DNA from: Nakamurella sp.
Lineage (GTDB): Bacteria > Actinomycetota > Actinomycetes > Mycobacteriales > Nakamurellaceae
Length of the DNA: 57,599 nucleotides
NCBI GenBank assembly: GCA_017848755.1
Contig: JAFIHI010000068.1
Location: 1-57,599 of the forward strand
Direction of reading: 5' to 3'
The first letter of the stretch is position 1. The number at the start of each line of letters is the position of its first letter. A program made the translations under genes and the position numbers. The notes under the pieces were generated by a model, which ran no database searches, was not told the DNA's origin, and saw only the letters and a list, made by a program, of their open reading frames with translations. Shown one piece after another: positions 1 through 7,817 of this stretch.

Positions 1-1
1 C

Positions 2-88
2 CAACAGCTCTCGGTCACCGTGATCCACGAGATCGCGCACTACTTCGGCATCGATGACGACCATCTGGACGAGTGGGGGTGGGGGTGA
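2..88 (+). CDS. Metallopeptidase family protein, C-terminal fragment
   Basis: Only the last 28 codons are inside the window. They read through a zinc-metalloprotease motif HEIAH (HExxH) followed by FGIDDDHLDEWGWG and a TGA stop. This ending is typical of the small zincin-like family (PF06262, Rv3836-type) found in most actinobacteria, usually soluble and of unknown substrate. The stop overlaps the GTG start of the next gene by 4 bp, so the two are probably co-transcribed. Family assignment is from the motif; the 5' part was not seen. Confidence 0.75.
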   Translation, partial: QQLSVTVIHEIAHYFGIDDDHLDEWGWG

Positions 89-1188
89 CCACGCCTGACG
101 GTCCCGCTCCGGTGATCGCCGTCATCGGGGAGGTGGTGGCCGACGCGGTCGTCGGGCGCCGAACCGAGTATGACGCTTCTCGCGCCGCGTCCGCGGCGGA
201 AACACCGTCGGTGGGACCATTGCCAGCGGGCCCATTGCCGCCGGAAACACTGCCGCCGGAAACACTGCCGCTGACAGTGCATCCCGGCGGCGGCCCGGCG
301 AATACCGCCGTCGCCCTCGCCCGGCTCGGCTCGCCGACGCGGTTCGCCGGGCGGCTGTCCACAGGCACGCTGGGGCGCCTGTGCCGGGCGCGGCTGGAAG
401 CCTCCGGTGTCGACCTCACGGCCTCGCTGGACGTCCCGCAGCCGGCGACGTTGGCGATCGCGACGCTCGAAAGCGGTGGTGCGGCGCGGTACGAGTTCTA
501 TACCGACGGAACCGCCGATTGGGGGTGGGCCGACGACGAACTCGACCGCCTGCTGGACCCCGCGCTCGGGCCGACACCCGTTGCCGTGCACGCCGGTACG
601 CTCGCGTTGGTGCTGCAGCCGTCGGGGGCCGCGATCGAATCGTTCCTGGGGCGGGCCCGCGGGGCGTGCACCGTCAGCATCGACCCGAACGTGCGCGCCG
701 GGCTGGTCCCGTTGGACACGTACCGCCGGGCCATCGATCGGTGGGCCGTGCTCGCGGACATCGTGAAGCTGTCCGAGGACGATCTCGCAGAACTGTGGCC
801 GAACTTCGACATCGACAGCGCGGCAACGCATCTCCACGACCTGGGCGTCGGACTCGTCGTCGTCACCCGGGGTTCGGCCGGGGCGGCCGTCTCGCTGCGG
901 TCCGCCGATGGACCATGCCGGTTCGAGGTGCCGGCCGCCCTGACGACCGTGGTCGACACCGTCGGGGCGGGAGACTCGTTCGCCGCGGGCCTGCTGCATC
1001 GACTCGGCGCACGGGGAGCGCTGGGCGGGCGACTGTCGGGGCTCGAACCGGAAACAGCCCGGGACGCCGTCATATTCGCCGCCACTGTCGCCGCGATCAC
1101 GTGTTCCCGCCCGGGCGCCGATCCCCCGTGGGCCGCCGAGCTCCCCGACGATGAGCGGCGGGACGCCCTCACCGCCGCGCCGGGCTGA
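85..1188 (+). CDS. PfkB/ribokinase-family sugar kinase
   Basis: A 367-residue PfkB-family kinase that should phosphorylate a sugar with ATP; the fructokinase or 2-keto-3-deoxygluconate kinase type is likely, but the substrate cannot be read. It shows the N-terminal glycine motif HPGGGPANTAVALARLG and the C-terminal signature DTVGAGDSFAAG, with the catalytic Asp near residue 297. GTG at 85 is chosen because it overlaps the upstream stop by 4 bp; GTGs at 73 and 79 are alternatives. Between the first strand (AVIGEVVADAVV) and the glycine motif lies a low-complexity insertion of about 40 residues with repeated LPPET units. The TATGACG motif copy at 169 is its leading edge. Confidence 0.85.
   Translation: MTTPDGPAPVIAVIGEVVADAVVGRRTEYDASRAASAAETPSVGPLPAGPLPPETLPPETLPLTVHPGGGPANTAVALARLGSPTRFAGRLSTGTLGRLCRARLEASGVDLTASLDVPQPATLAIATLESGGAARYEFYTDGTADWGWADDELDRLLDPALGPTPVAVHAGTLALVLQPSGAAIESFLGRARGACTVSIDPNVRAGLVPLDTYRRAIDRWAVLADIVKLSEDDLAELWPNFDIDSAATHLHDLGVGLVVVTRGSAGAAVSLRSADGPCRFEVPAALTTVVDTVGAGDSFAAGLLHRLGARGALGGRLSGLEPETARDAVIFAATVAAITCSRPGADPPWAAELPDDERRDALTAAPG
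169..184 (+). repeat. TATGACG-motif copy (2 mismatches)
   Basis: TATGACGCTTCTCGCG, read in frame as YDAS at the start of the low-complexity insertion of the PfkB kinase. Confidence 0.5.
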
Positions 1189-1251
1189 CCCGTTCAGCTG
1201 CCCGGTCTCGTCACGCCGCGCGGCCATCGGCACCGCCGCGAGGCGCTGACC

Positions 1252-2901
1252 CTAGGAAGCAGGCGTTCGCCCGTTGGTCCGATGGTAGAAGCCCTTGAGA
1301 GTTCCTGCCAGCCTTCGGAACTCGGCGTAGCCCGCCGCGTAGACGGCCCGGTTCGCGGTCTGCGGATCGAACCGGTCGGCGACCGGCACCAGGCGCCGGG
1401 CGTCGTCGATCGTCAACTCCCCCAGGCAGATTCGCGCCCACAGCGCCACACCGCGGAGCTGCGCCTGCTGCGGATCCGCCACCCGCTCGACGCGGCAGTC
1501 CATGATGTCCGCGTGCAGCTGGCACCAGAGGTCGCTCACGGCGCCGCCGCCGAGAATGCGCACCGAGTCGACCCGGCGCCGCAGGAAGTGCTGATACGGG
1601 TCGAACAGCCAACGCATGTTGTAGGCGACGCCCTCCATGACGGAGCGGACCAGGGCGGCGCGATCAGTGCGGAGCGAGAGGTTCAGCCAGCCGCCGCGCA
1701 GGTGTTTGTCGTCGACCGGGCTGCGCTCGCCGCTGAGCCACGGCGTGAACAGCAACCCCTCGCTGCCGGCCGGGGCGCTCGCGGCCCAGGCGGTCATCTC
1801 CTCGAACGACGGGCCGGGTATGACGATGCTCGGCGGTGCAGCCGTGTCGGGATCCGTTGCGGTGACAGGGATTTGATCGGCCGACGGCACACCCAGGATC
1901 CGGTCTCGCAGCCACTGTAGGGCGGCGCCGCCGGTCTCGTGGTTGTTGGCGACGATCGGAAGCGTCGAGTCGAGTCCGGGCACGGTGGCGATCGAGTGGA
2001 AGAGGTCGGTGCGTTTGAACGGAACGCGGGCACCGATCCACGCGGTAGTGGAGATGGCCACGTGGGTCTCGTAGGGCGCGACGGCCCCGGAGCCGAGCAC
2101 GGCGGCGTGCAGGTCCGGGATGCCGCACACCACCGGCGCGCCCGGCGTAAGACCGAGTTGCCCCGCCACCGACGGCAACAGCGGGCCCAGCACGGAGCCG
2201 GTGGGCAGCAGCTCCGGCAGCTTGGCGCGGTCGCGGCGCGTGCGGGCGATAAGCGCGTCGACGTATCCCAGCTCGGCGCCCGGTCGGTGGTCGGTGAGCC
2301 AGGACAGCGTCATGGACGCAGGCGTCGCGGCGACGCGGCCGGTGAAGCGGAGCCCGAGGTAGTCGACCGGCTCCAGCAAAGTCGCTGTGCGCGAATATAT
2401 CTCGGCGAATCGGGTCTTCAGCAGCAGCGCGTGCCCGGTCGGGTCCGCGCCGTCCGTATTCGGGGCGCCGGCGGCGAGCCGGATGAAGGGCAGCGCCTTG
2501 TGCGGGGCGTATCCGCCGATGTTGATCGGCCCGCCGATCAGCGGTTGCACCAGGTCGCGAGCGCGGGTGTCGGCCCAGAGCAACGCCGGGCCGACGGGCT
2601 CGGAGTCGAACCCCACAGGCACCGTCGAGCCCCATTGGCCGGTCATCGCGACGGCATGCAACGCGCCGGGATCCGCGCCGTCGATCACGTCGCGGGCCGC
2701 CTCCATCAGTCGGTCCCACCACTGGGCAGCGTCCTGGGTCGCCGCGCCGTCCAGGCCGATGTGCACGTCGACCGGGCGAAATGCCGTACGCAGGATCGTT
2801 CCGTCCAGCGCAACCCTGGCCACCTTGGGCCCGCCGTTACCCAGATCGGCTGCCAGGATCCACTTCTCGCGCACGCCGCCTGCGCTGCCCATGCTGCTCA
2901 C
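1252..2901 (-). CDS. FGGY-family carbohydrate kinase
   Basis: Product of about 549 residues with the FGGY/xylulokinase fold. The N-terminal phosphate-binding strand reads LAADLGNGGPKVARVALDG, the mid region has ALLWADTRA, and the C-terminal ATPase region has RILGGGAVSDLWCQLHAD. It should phosphorylate a pentose or polyol in the cytoplasm; the substrate is undetermined. Start is GTG at 2901, with ATG at 2892 as alternative. It lies 21 bp behind the S1P-lyase-like gene on the same strand, so the two may form an operon. A degenerate TATGACG motif lies inside at 1819-1834, in a region encoding a variable loop (VIPGPSFEE). Confidence 0.85.
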   Translation of the reverse strand: MSSMGSAGGVREKWILAADLGNGGPKVARVALDGTILRTAFRPVDVHIGLDGAATQDAAQWWDRLMEAARDVIDGADPGALHAVAMTGQWGSTVPVGFDSEPVGPALLWADTRARDLVQPLIGGPINIGGYAPHKALPFIRLAAGAPNTDGADPTGHALLLKTRFAEIYSRTATLLEPVDYLGLRFTGRVAATPASMTLSWLTDHRPGAELGYVDALIARTRRDRAKLPELLPTGSVLGPLLPSVAGQLGLTPGAPVVCGIPDLHAAVLGSGAVAPYETHVAISTTAWIGARVPFKRTDLFHSIATVPGLDSTLPIVANNHETGGAALQWLRDRILGVPSADQIPVTATDPDTAAPPSIVIPGPSFEEMTAWAASAPAGSEGLLFTPWLSGERSPVDDKHLRGGWLNLSLRTDRAALVRSVMEGVAYNMRWLFDPYQHFLRRRVDSVRILGGGAVSDLWCQLHADIMDCRVERVADPQQAQLRGVALWARICLGELTIDDARRLVPVADRFDPQTANRAVYAAGYAEFRRLAGTLKGFYHRTNGRTPAS

Positions 2902-2922
2902 GCCGCCCGTATGTCCCGACGG

Positions 2923-4329
2923 TCAGTCGGCGCCGGCGCCCGGCGCCAGGCCGTGCATGGCGTCGAGCACGGTGGACATCAGCATGTTGATGGTCGCGTC
3001 ACCCTGGGGTGTGCCGCCGAACCCGTACATCGCGCCGGTGCCGGCCGGTTCTCCGCGGTGCAGCTTCGCGTAGTCGACCGCGGTGCGTAGGGCGCCCAGG
3101 AAGCGCTCCGCCACACCGTCCGCGGTATTCGGGCGGGTGACGCAGAAGTGCAGCGCCGGCGGCAGTTGCAGCGAGTTCATCCGCCAGCCCTGCGCCACCA
3201 GCGAATCGTTGACGAGGTAGATGTCCAGGTCGGCCGCCGCCTTGAAGGCCACCAGGAAGGTCGGGTCGCCGATCACCTCCAGCTCCGGGATCGCGCGAAT
3301 CCCGTCGCGAATGGCGCGCGCGGTGCGCATGATCTTCTCGGCCGCGGCGAGGTAGCCGGACTCGCCGGTCACGAGCATGGCGGCCCAGGTCGACGCCAGG
3401 ATGCCGTTGCTCCGCGACCCCGCGAAGCCCGGCGACAGGTAGAGCCCGCCGGGCCAATCCGGCGACGTGAAGTACTGACGCCGGCGCAGTTCCGCATCGC
3501 GGTACAACAGCACGGACGAGCCCTTCAGCGCATATCCGTACTTGTGGGTGTCTGCCGAGATGCTCGTGACACCAGGCACTCTGAAGTCCCACAGCGGGAT
3601 GTCGTAGCCGAGTCTCTCGACCCACGGCAGCAGCCACCCGCCGAGGCAGCCGTCCACATGCATGCCGATGCCGCGCTCCTGCGCGAGGGCCGCGATCCGT
3701 TCGATCGGGTCGATCAGGCCGTGGCCGTAGTCCCCGGCGCTGCCGACGAGCGCGACCGTCTGGTCGTCGATCATGTCGGCCATCGCATCGACGTCGGCGG
3801 TGTAGTCGTCGGTGAGCGGGGCGCGGCGGATCTCGATGCCCATCCAGTGCGCGCCCTTGTGCAGCGCCACGTGCGCCGTGATCGGCAGCACCACGTTCGG
3901 CCGCGTCACACCGCGCTCGGCCACGGCCTGCTCGCGATAGGCGTACAGGGCGGTGATGAGGCTCTCCGACCCGCCGCTCGTCACCACTCCGATTCCGGTG
4001 CCGTGCAACAGGTTCGACGTCATCGCGATGATCTCGCCCTCGAACTTCGTGGCGCTGGGATACATGTCGCGTTGCAGGACGTTCGCGTGCGAGAACACCG
4101 AGAACACCTCGCCGAGGAACGCGTAGTGCTCGTGGTCGCCGCTGTAAAGACTGCCGGAGACCGTGCCGCGGTCCCCTTGCGCGTCCTCGTCCTTCGCCAT
4201 GCGGGTGATCTCGTCCAGCACGGCGGCTCGGTCGAGGGGGCCGGCCGGGACGCGGGCGTGGCTCGCGTACGTTCCCCGATAGGGATACAGGCCCTCCAGC
4301 ATCGCGCCGAGCCCGTCGGTGTCACTCAT
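2923..4329 (-). CDS. Sphingosine-1-phosphate-lyase-like PLP-dependent enzyme
   Basis: A 468-residue fold-type I PLP enzyme of the DOPA decarboxylase / S1P lyase group. The PLP lysine is about residue 263 in SADTHKYGYALKGSSVLLYR, the arrangement typical of DPL1-type S1P lyases, and the cofactor-binding segments GGSESLITAL and HVDGCLGGW are intact. S1P lyases cleave a C-C bond next to an amino alcohol phosphate. Bacterial members often have unknown substrates, and no N-terminal membrane anchor is seen here. It is followed closely by the FGGY kinase, so a sugar- or amino-alcohol-phosphate degradation role is possible but inferred. Confidence 0.8.
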   Translation of the reverse strand: MSDTDGLGAMLEGLYPYRGTYASHARVPAGPLDRAAVLDEITRMAKDEDAQGDRGTVSGSLYSGDHEHYAFLGEVFSVFSHANVLQRDMYPSATKFEGEIIAMTSNLLHGTGIGVVTSGGSESLITALYAYREQAVAERGVTRPNVVLPITAHVALHKGAHWMGIEIRRAPLTDDYTADVDAMADMIDDQTVALVGSAGDYGHGLIDPIERIAALAQERGIGMHVDGCLGGWLLPWVERLGYDIPLWDFRVPGVTSISADTHKYGYALKGSSVLLYRDAELRRRQYFTSPDWPGGLYLSPGFAGSRSNGILASTWAAMLVTGESGYLAAAEKIMRTARAIRDGIRAIPELEVIGDPTFLVAFKAAADLDIYLVNDSLVAQGWRMNSLQLPPALHFCVTRPNTADGVAERFLGALRTAVDYAKLHRGEPAGTGAMYGFGGTPQGDATINMLMSTVLDAMHGLAPGAGAD

Positions 4330-4416
4330 CCGTCCAAAACCTCCGTCTGATCATGCCGTTCCACGCTAGGGGCTGACCATGCGGCGGTCAACGGGCCGCG
4401 GTGGCACTATCGGACC

Positions 4417-4815
4417 ATGACGAACCCTCCGTTGACCGATGCCGTCCGTGAATTCCTGCGCCGACCGGCCCCCTGCGTGGTCGGCACGCTCGGGAAGCAC
4501 GGCCAGCCGGTGACCGCAGCGACGTGGTTCCGGCTGCAGGACGACGACACCATCCTGCTCAACATCCAGGCGGGCCGCGCGCGCATCCGACATGTGACCG
4601 CGGACCCGCGTATCGCGCTGACGGTGCTGGGAGAGACGTGGTACCAACATGTCTCGATCCAGGGGCGCGTCACCGATATGCACACCGACGCCGATCTGTC
4701 CGTGATCGATGCCATCTCCGAGCATTACACCGGCAAGCCCTATGCGGTGCGCGACAAGCAGCGGGTGAGCATGATCGTGCAGATCGACAGGTACTTCGGC
4801 TGGAACATGAGCTGA
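4417..4815 (+). CDS. PPOX-class (pyridoxamine oxidase-like) flavin/F420-binding protein
   Basis: A 132-residue single-domain split-barrel protein. It has CVVGTLGKHGQPVTAATWFRL and later ARIRHVTADPRIALTV, the usual pattern of small actinobacterial F420- or FMN-dependent reductases of the PNPOx-like superfamily. Start ATG is clear and lies 87 bp from the divergent S1P-lyase-like gene, leaving room for two promoters. The substrate is unknown; F420 versus FMN use cannot be decided here. Confidence 0.8.
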   Translation: MTNPPLTDAVREFLRRPAPCVVGTLGKHGQPVTAATWFRLQDDDTILLNIQAGRARIRHVTADPRIALTVLGETWYQHVSIQGRVTDMHTDADLSVIDAISEHYTGKPYAVRDKQRVSMIVQIDRYFGWNMS

Positions 4816-4902
4816 CGGCAGGCCGCATGCGGCAACGTTGATGACGTCGCTCACGGTGCGAACGTCCATGCGCCGTGCCGATGACTGAGCGCCCGCCCGG
4901 CG

Positions 4903-5568
4903 TCAGGTGGTGGGGCCGGAGTCGGTCGCCGCGTCGAGCGCTTTTCCGCCGATCGCTTCGCTGCGCCAGGAGACGAGCGTCCAGGAACCTCGCGCGTCGC
5001 GCCGCAATTCGACGGCGCCTGTGTTGTCGAGGTGCCGGTCCAGCCGTCGGCCGCTCGGCGCGTCCGGGTCGGTGCTCATAGTCCTGCTCGTCGCCCAGAC
5101 CCGGATCGCCGCACCGTGGCTCATCGCGACAGCAGCACCATCGTCGCCAACCGTGGCGACGATCTCGTCGATGGCGGCATCGAACCGCTCCAGCATCTGA
5201 AATCCGTTGGGGCCACCGGGGATTCGCCGCTCGAGGTCACCGTCCAGCCAGGACCACAGCGTGCCGATATAGCGGTGGATCGAGTCGGCGTCGCCGGCCA
5301 TCTCCAGGTCGCCGGCGGCGATCTCGCGCAGGCCCGCCAAGACGCCCACGTCCAGACCGCGCGCCGTCGCGAGCGGGGCCGCCGTCTGCTGCGCGCGCAG
5401 CTGGTTCGACGCGAAGATCGCGTCGATCGACTGCCCGCCCAGCGCGGGCGGAATCGCCGCCGCCTGACGACGCCCCAGATCCGTGAGACCGGGGCCGGGC
5501 GGCTCGGTATCGAGCCGCCCGGCCACATTGGACGGGGTCTGGCCGTGCCGCACCAGGATCAGCTTCAC
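4903..5568 (-). CDS. Histidine phosphatase (phosphoglycerate mutase-like)
   Basis: A 221-residue histidine-acid-phosphatase-fold protein. The catalytic LVRHGQT motif has His8, and the second histidine is His151 in AMSHGAAI. It occupies the place of Rv3837c, directly behind pheA. Its GTG start overlaps the pheA stop by 4 bp, so translation is probably coupled. True phosphoglycerate mutase activity is unlikely; a broad phosphatase role is more usual for this group. It could supply the alpha-ribazole-phosphate phosphatase step missing from the cobalamin locus, but that is speculation. Confidence 0.85.
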   Translation of the reverse strand: MKLILVRHGQTPSNVAGRLDTEPPGPGLTDLGRRQAAAIPPALGGQSIDAIFASNQLRAQQTAAPLATARGLDVGVLAGLREIAAGDLEMAGDADSIHRYIGTLWSWLDGDLERRIPGGPNGFQMLERFDAAIDEIVATVGDDGAAVAMSHGAAIRVWATSRTMSTDPDAPSGRRLDRHLDNTGAVELRRDARGSWTLVSWRSEAIGGKALDAATDSGPTT

Positions 5569-6581
5569 GGCACACCCCAGCCGCCGCTCGAGCCGGCGCC
5601 GCGTGCGACGGCCTCGTCAGTCGTCGGGCCCCCGGGCTCGCTCGACCACCGCCCGCTCCGCAATGCCGCGACCACCTCGTCGGCCTCCCGATAGCGTGCG
5701 GCACCGGCGAAGTCGGGCGGCTGCACGGATCGTCCGCTCATGCGTGGATACGACCCGAGGTAACGCAGCAATGCGCCCCGGCGGGTGAGAGCAGCCAGCA
5801 CATCGGCCATGGCCGGGTCGGCGATGTGTCCGTCCGCGTCGACCAGGAACACGTACTCGCCCGGCCTGGTGCGAGTCGGCCGCGACTCGAGCCGCGTGAG
5901 ATTGATGCCGCGGGAGGCGAACTCGGTGATCACGCCCAGGAGGGTCCCCGGCTCGTTCGCCACCCAGAGGACCAGCGAGGTGCGGTCGTTGCCGGTGGGC
6001 TCGGGGGCCGGCGCGGGCCGGCGCAGCAGAACGAACCGCGTGATGGCGTCGCGCATCAGGCCGATATCGTCGGCCAGCACCTGAAGGCCGTGCCGTGTGC
6101 CGGCCACCGGCGCGGCAGCTGCGGCGTCCAGGCTGCCGGCGGCCACCGCCTCGGCGGCGGCAGCGGTCGAATCGGTGACCACCGTCCGTGCCTGTGGCAA
6201 CTCCCGCGCGACCCAGTCCCGGACCTGCGCCAGGCCGTGCGGATGCGAGCCGACGGCCCGGACCGAGGACATCGTCATACCAGGTCTGCCCAGCAACTGG
6301 AACGTGATCGGCACATACGCCTCGGCGGTGATCAGCAGCGGCTCACCGTGCGTCAACTCGTCCTGGGTGAGCGGGACGGCGCCCTCGACCGAGTTCTCCA
6401 GCGGGACACACGCCGCGTCCGCGTCGCCGCAGCGCACCGCGGCGAGGGCAGCCGACACCGACGCTGCCGCAACGAGTTCCGGAATAGGCGCCGACCCGCG
6501 TGCGGCGAGGTCGATGGTCGCCTGCTCGGTGAAGGTGCCGGCAGGCCCGAGGTACGCCCAGCGCGGCGGAGTGGTCGTCAC
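5565..6581 (-). CDS. pheA: Prephenate dehydratase
   Basis: Converts prephenate to phenylpyruvate in phenylalanine synthesis. The 338-residue product has the catalytic PDT domain (YLGPAGTFTEQA near the N-terminus, with CVPLENSVEGAV and the TRF motif in AITRFVLL) and a C-terminal ACT domain for phenylalanine feedback. The ACT domain carries the ESRP motif (LTRLESRPTR). Start GTG at 6581 gives VTTTPPRWAYLGPAGTF, matching the normal family start; the reading frame runs further upstream but without similarity. A one-mismatch TATGACG motif lies at 6264-6279, inside the coding region for the loop before AVGSHPHG. Confidence 0.93.
   Translation of the reverse strand: MTTTPPRWAYLGPAGTFTEQATIDLAARGSAPIPELVAAASVSAALAAVRCGDADAACVPLENSVEGAVPLTQDELTHGEPLLITAEAYVPITFQLLGRPGMTMSSVRAVGSHPHGLAQVRDWVARELPQARTVVTDSTAAAAEAVAAGSLDAAAAAPVAGTRHGLQVLADDIGLMRDAITRFVLLRRPAPAPEPTGNDRTSLVLWVANEPGTLLGVITEFASRGINLTRLESRPTRTRPGEYVFLVDADGHIADPAMADVLAALTRRGALLRYLGSYPRMSGRSVQPPDFAGAARYREADEVVAALRSGRWSSEPGGPTTDEAVARGAGSSGGWGVP
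6264..6279 (-). repeat. TATGACG-motif copy (1 mismatch)
   Basis: Inside pheA, read as GMTMSS. It changes the loop before the conserved SHPHG segment but leaves the frame open. Confidence 0.7.
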
Positions 6582-6683
6582 ACTCAGAACACTATCCGGC
6601 CGGACCTGAGAGCGAGGATCCCCGCCGCGACGGTGCCAGCACCGGGCGCGCGGGTGCGCACCCGTGCCGTGGAGAATGGCCGC

Positions 6684-7706
6684 ATGCTGATCGTGACCCC
6701 GAACCCGGCCGTCGACCACACGGTTCGCCTCGCCGAACTGCGGCCGGGCGAGGTGATGCGCGCACGCTCCGGCGTCAGCGTGGCAGGGGGCAAAGGCGGG
6801 AACGTGGCCCGGGCCGCGCGGCTGCTCGGCGCCGACCCGACCGTGCTGGCGTTCGTGCCCGACACCGGGAGCGAGCACCTGCGCGCGCTCTACACCGCGG
6901 AGGGCTTCCGGCTGGCCGGCATCCCGGTGCCGGGACGCGTCCGCACCTGCACCGCGATCATCGCGGACAGCGGCGAGGTCACCCTGATCAACGAGCCGGG
7001 AGCCGTTGTCACATCGGCAGACTGGGGCCGACTGATGTCGGCGGCGGACGAGCATCTACGGAATCAGGCTGCCGCGCGCGACGGTGCGGCCGGGCCCGGT
7101 ATCGTCCTGTGCTCGGGCTCACTGCCGCCGGGCGCACCCGACGACGGATATGCGGAGATCGTGCGCGCGGGGCGAGCCGCCGGATGCGAGGTCCTGGTCG
7201 ACGCGTCCGGCGCGCCGCTCGCGCGCGCTATCGAGGCGGGCGCAGACCTGGTGTGCCCCAACGTGTCCGAGGCCGAATCGATCCTCTGCACCGAACGCGG
7301 CGACCACGCTTTCGAGGCGGGGCGCCCGCACGCCGGCACGCGCGAACTCGTCGATGACGGCGGTGCCGACGTCCCGGACCGCGCCCGCTTCTGCGCCGCC
7401 GCGCTGCTCGGGCGTGGGGCGCGCTGGGCGGTGGTGACGGCCGGCTCGGCGGGCGCCGCGCTCGCCGGACCGGGGGTGTCGATGTGGTTCCCGGCGCCGC
7501 GGGTCGCGGTGCGCAATCCGATCGGGGCGGGAGATTCGTTCCTGGCGGGGGTGGCTACGGCGCGCGCGGCCGGCCGCTATTGGCCGAGCGCGGTGCGCCG
7601 CGGCCTTGCCGCGGGCAGCGCATCGGTCGAGCAGGACGCGGCCGGGGTGGTCGACCCGGCGCGCGTGGACCAGTTGGAGGCGCAGCTCGCCGCGGCGGTT
7701 CGCTAA
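6684..7706 (+). CDS. PfkB-family hexose (1-phosphofructo)kinase
   Basis: A 340-residue kinase of the 1-phosphofructokinase/tagatose-6-phosphate kinase branch. It has the N-terminal TPNPAVDHTV, AGGKGGNVARAARLLG, and C-terminal NPIGAGDSFLAGV with the catalytic Asp near residue 284. It would add phosphate from ATP to a hexose phosphate. It is divergent from pheA, with 102 bp between start codons. No PTS gene is beside it, so fruK is not assigned. Confidence 0.85.
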   Translation: MLIVTPNPAVDHTVRLAELRPGEVMRARSGVSVAGGKGGNVARAARLLGADPTVLAFVPDTGSEHLRALYTAEGFRLAGIPVPGRVRTCTAIIADSGEVTLINEPGAVVTSADWGRLMSAADEHLRNQAAARDGAAGPGIVLCSGSLPPGAPDDGYAEIVRAGRAAGCEVLVDASGAPLARAIEAGADLVCPNVSEAESILCTERGDHAFEAGRPHAGTRELVDDGGADVPDRARFCAAALLGRGARWAVVTAGSAGAALAGPGVSMWFPAPRVAVRNPIGAGDSFLAGVATARAAGRYWPSAVRRGLAAGSASVEQDAAGVVDPARVDQLEAQLAAAVR

Positions 7707-7797
7707 CGTCGACAGCCGCCGCCTACCAACGCTTTTCAATATTGAAGTGCGGCGTGACACCGCCCGATGCGCTCGACTCGACCCGAACGGGCGAGGG

Positions 7798-7813
7798 CGA
7801 GAACATCGTCATA
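7798..7813 (-). repeat. TATGACG-motif copy (exact)
   Basis: Lies in the 111-bp gap between two converging genes, 4 bp beyond the deacetylase stop. Its flank continues as GCCGTTACGG, the extended form also seen at 14617 and 42976. Confidence 0.85.
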
Positions 7814-7817
7814 GCCG

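Noticed and set aside
40..1233. Long open frame on the minus strand over the first kinase
   Set aside because: Arg/Gly-rich translation without any family motif, opposite a clear PfkB gene; a GC-skew shadow.
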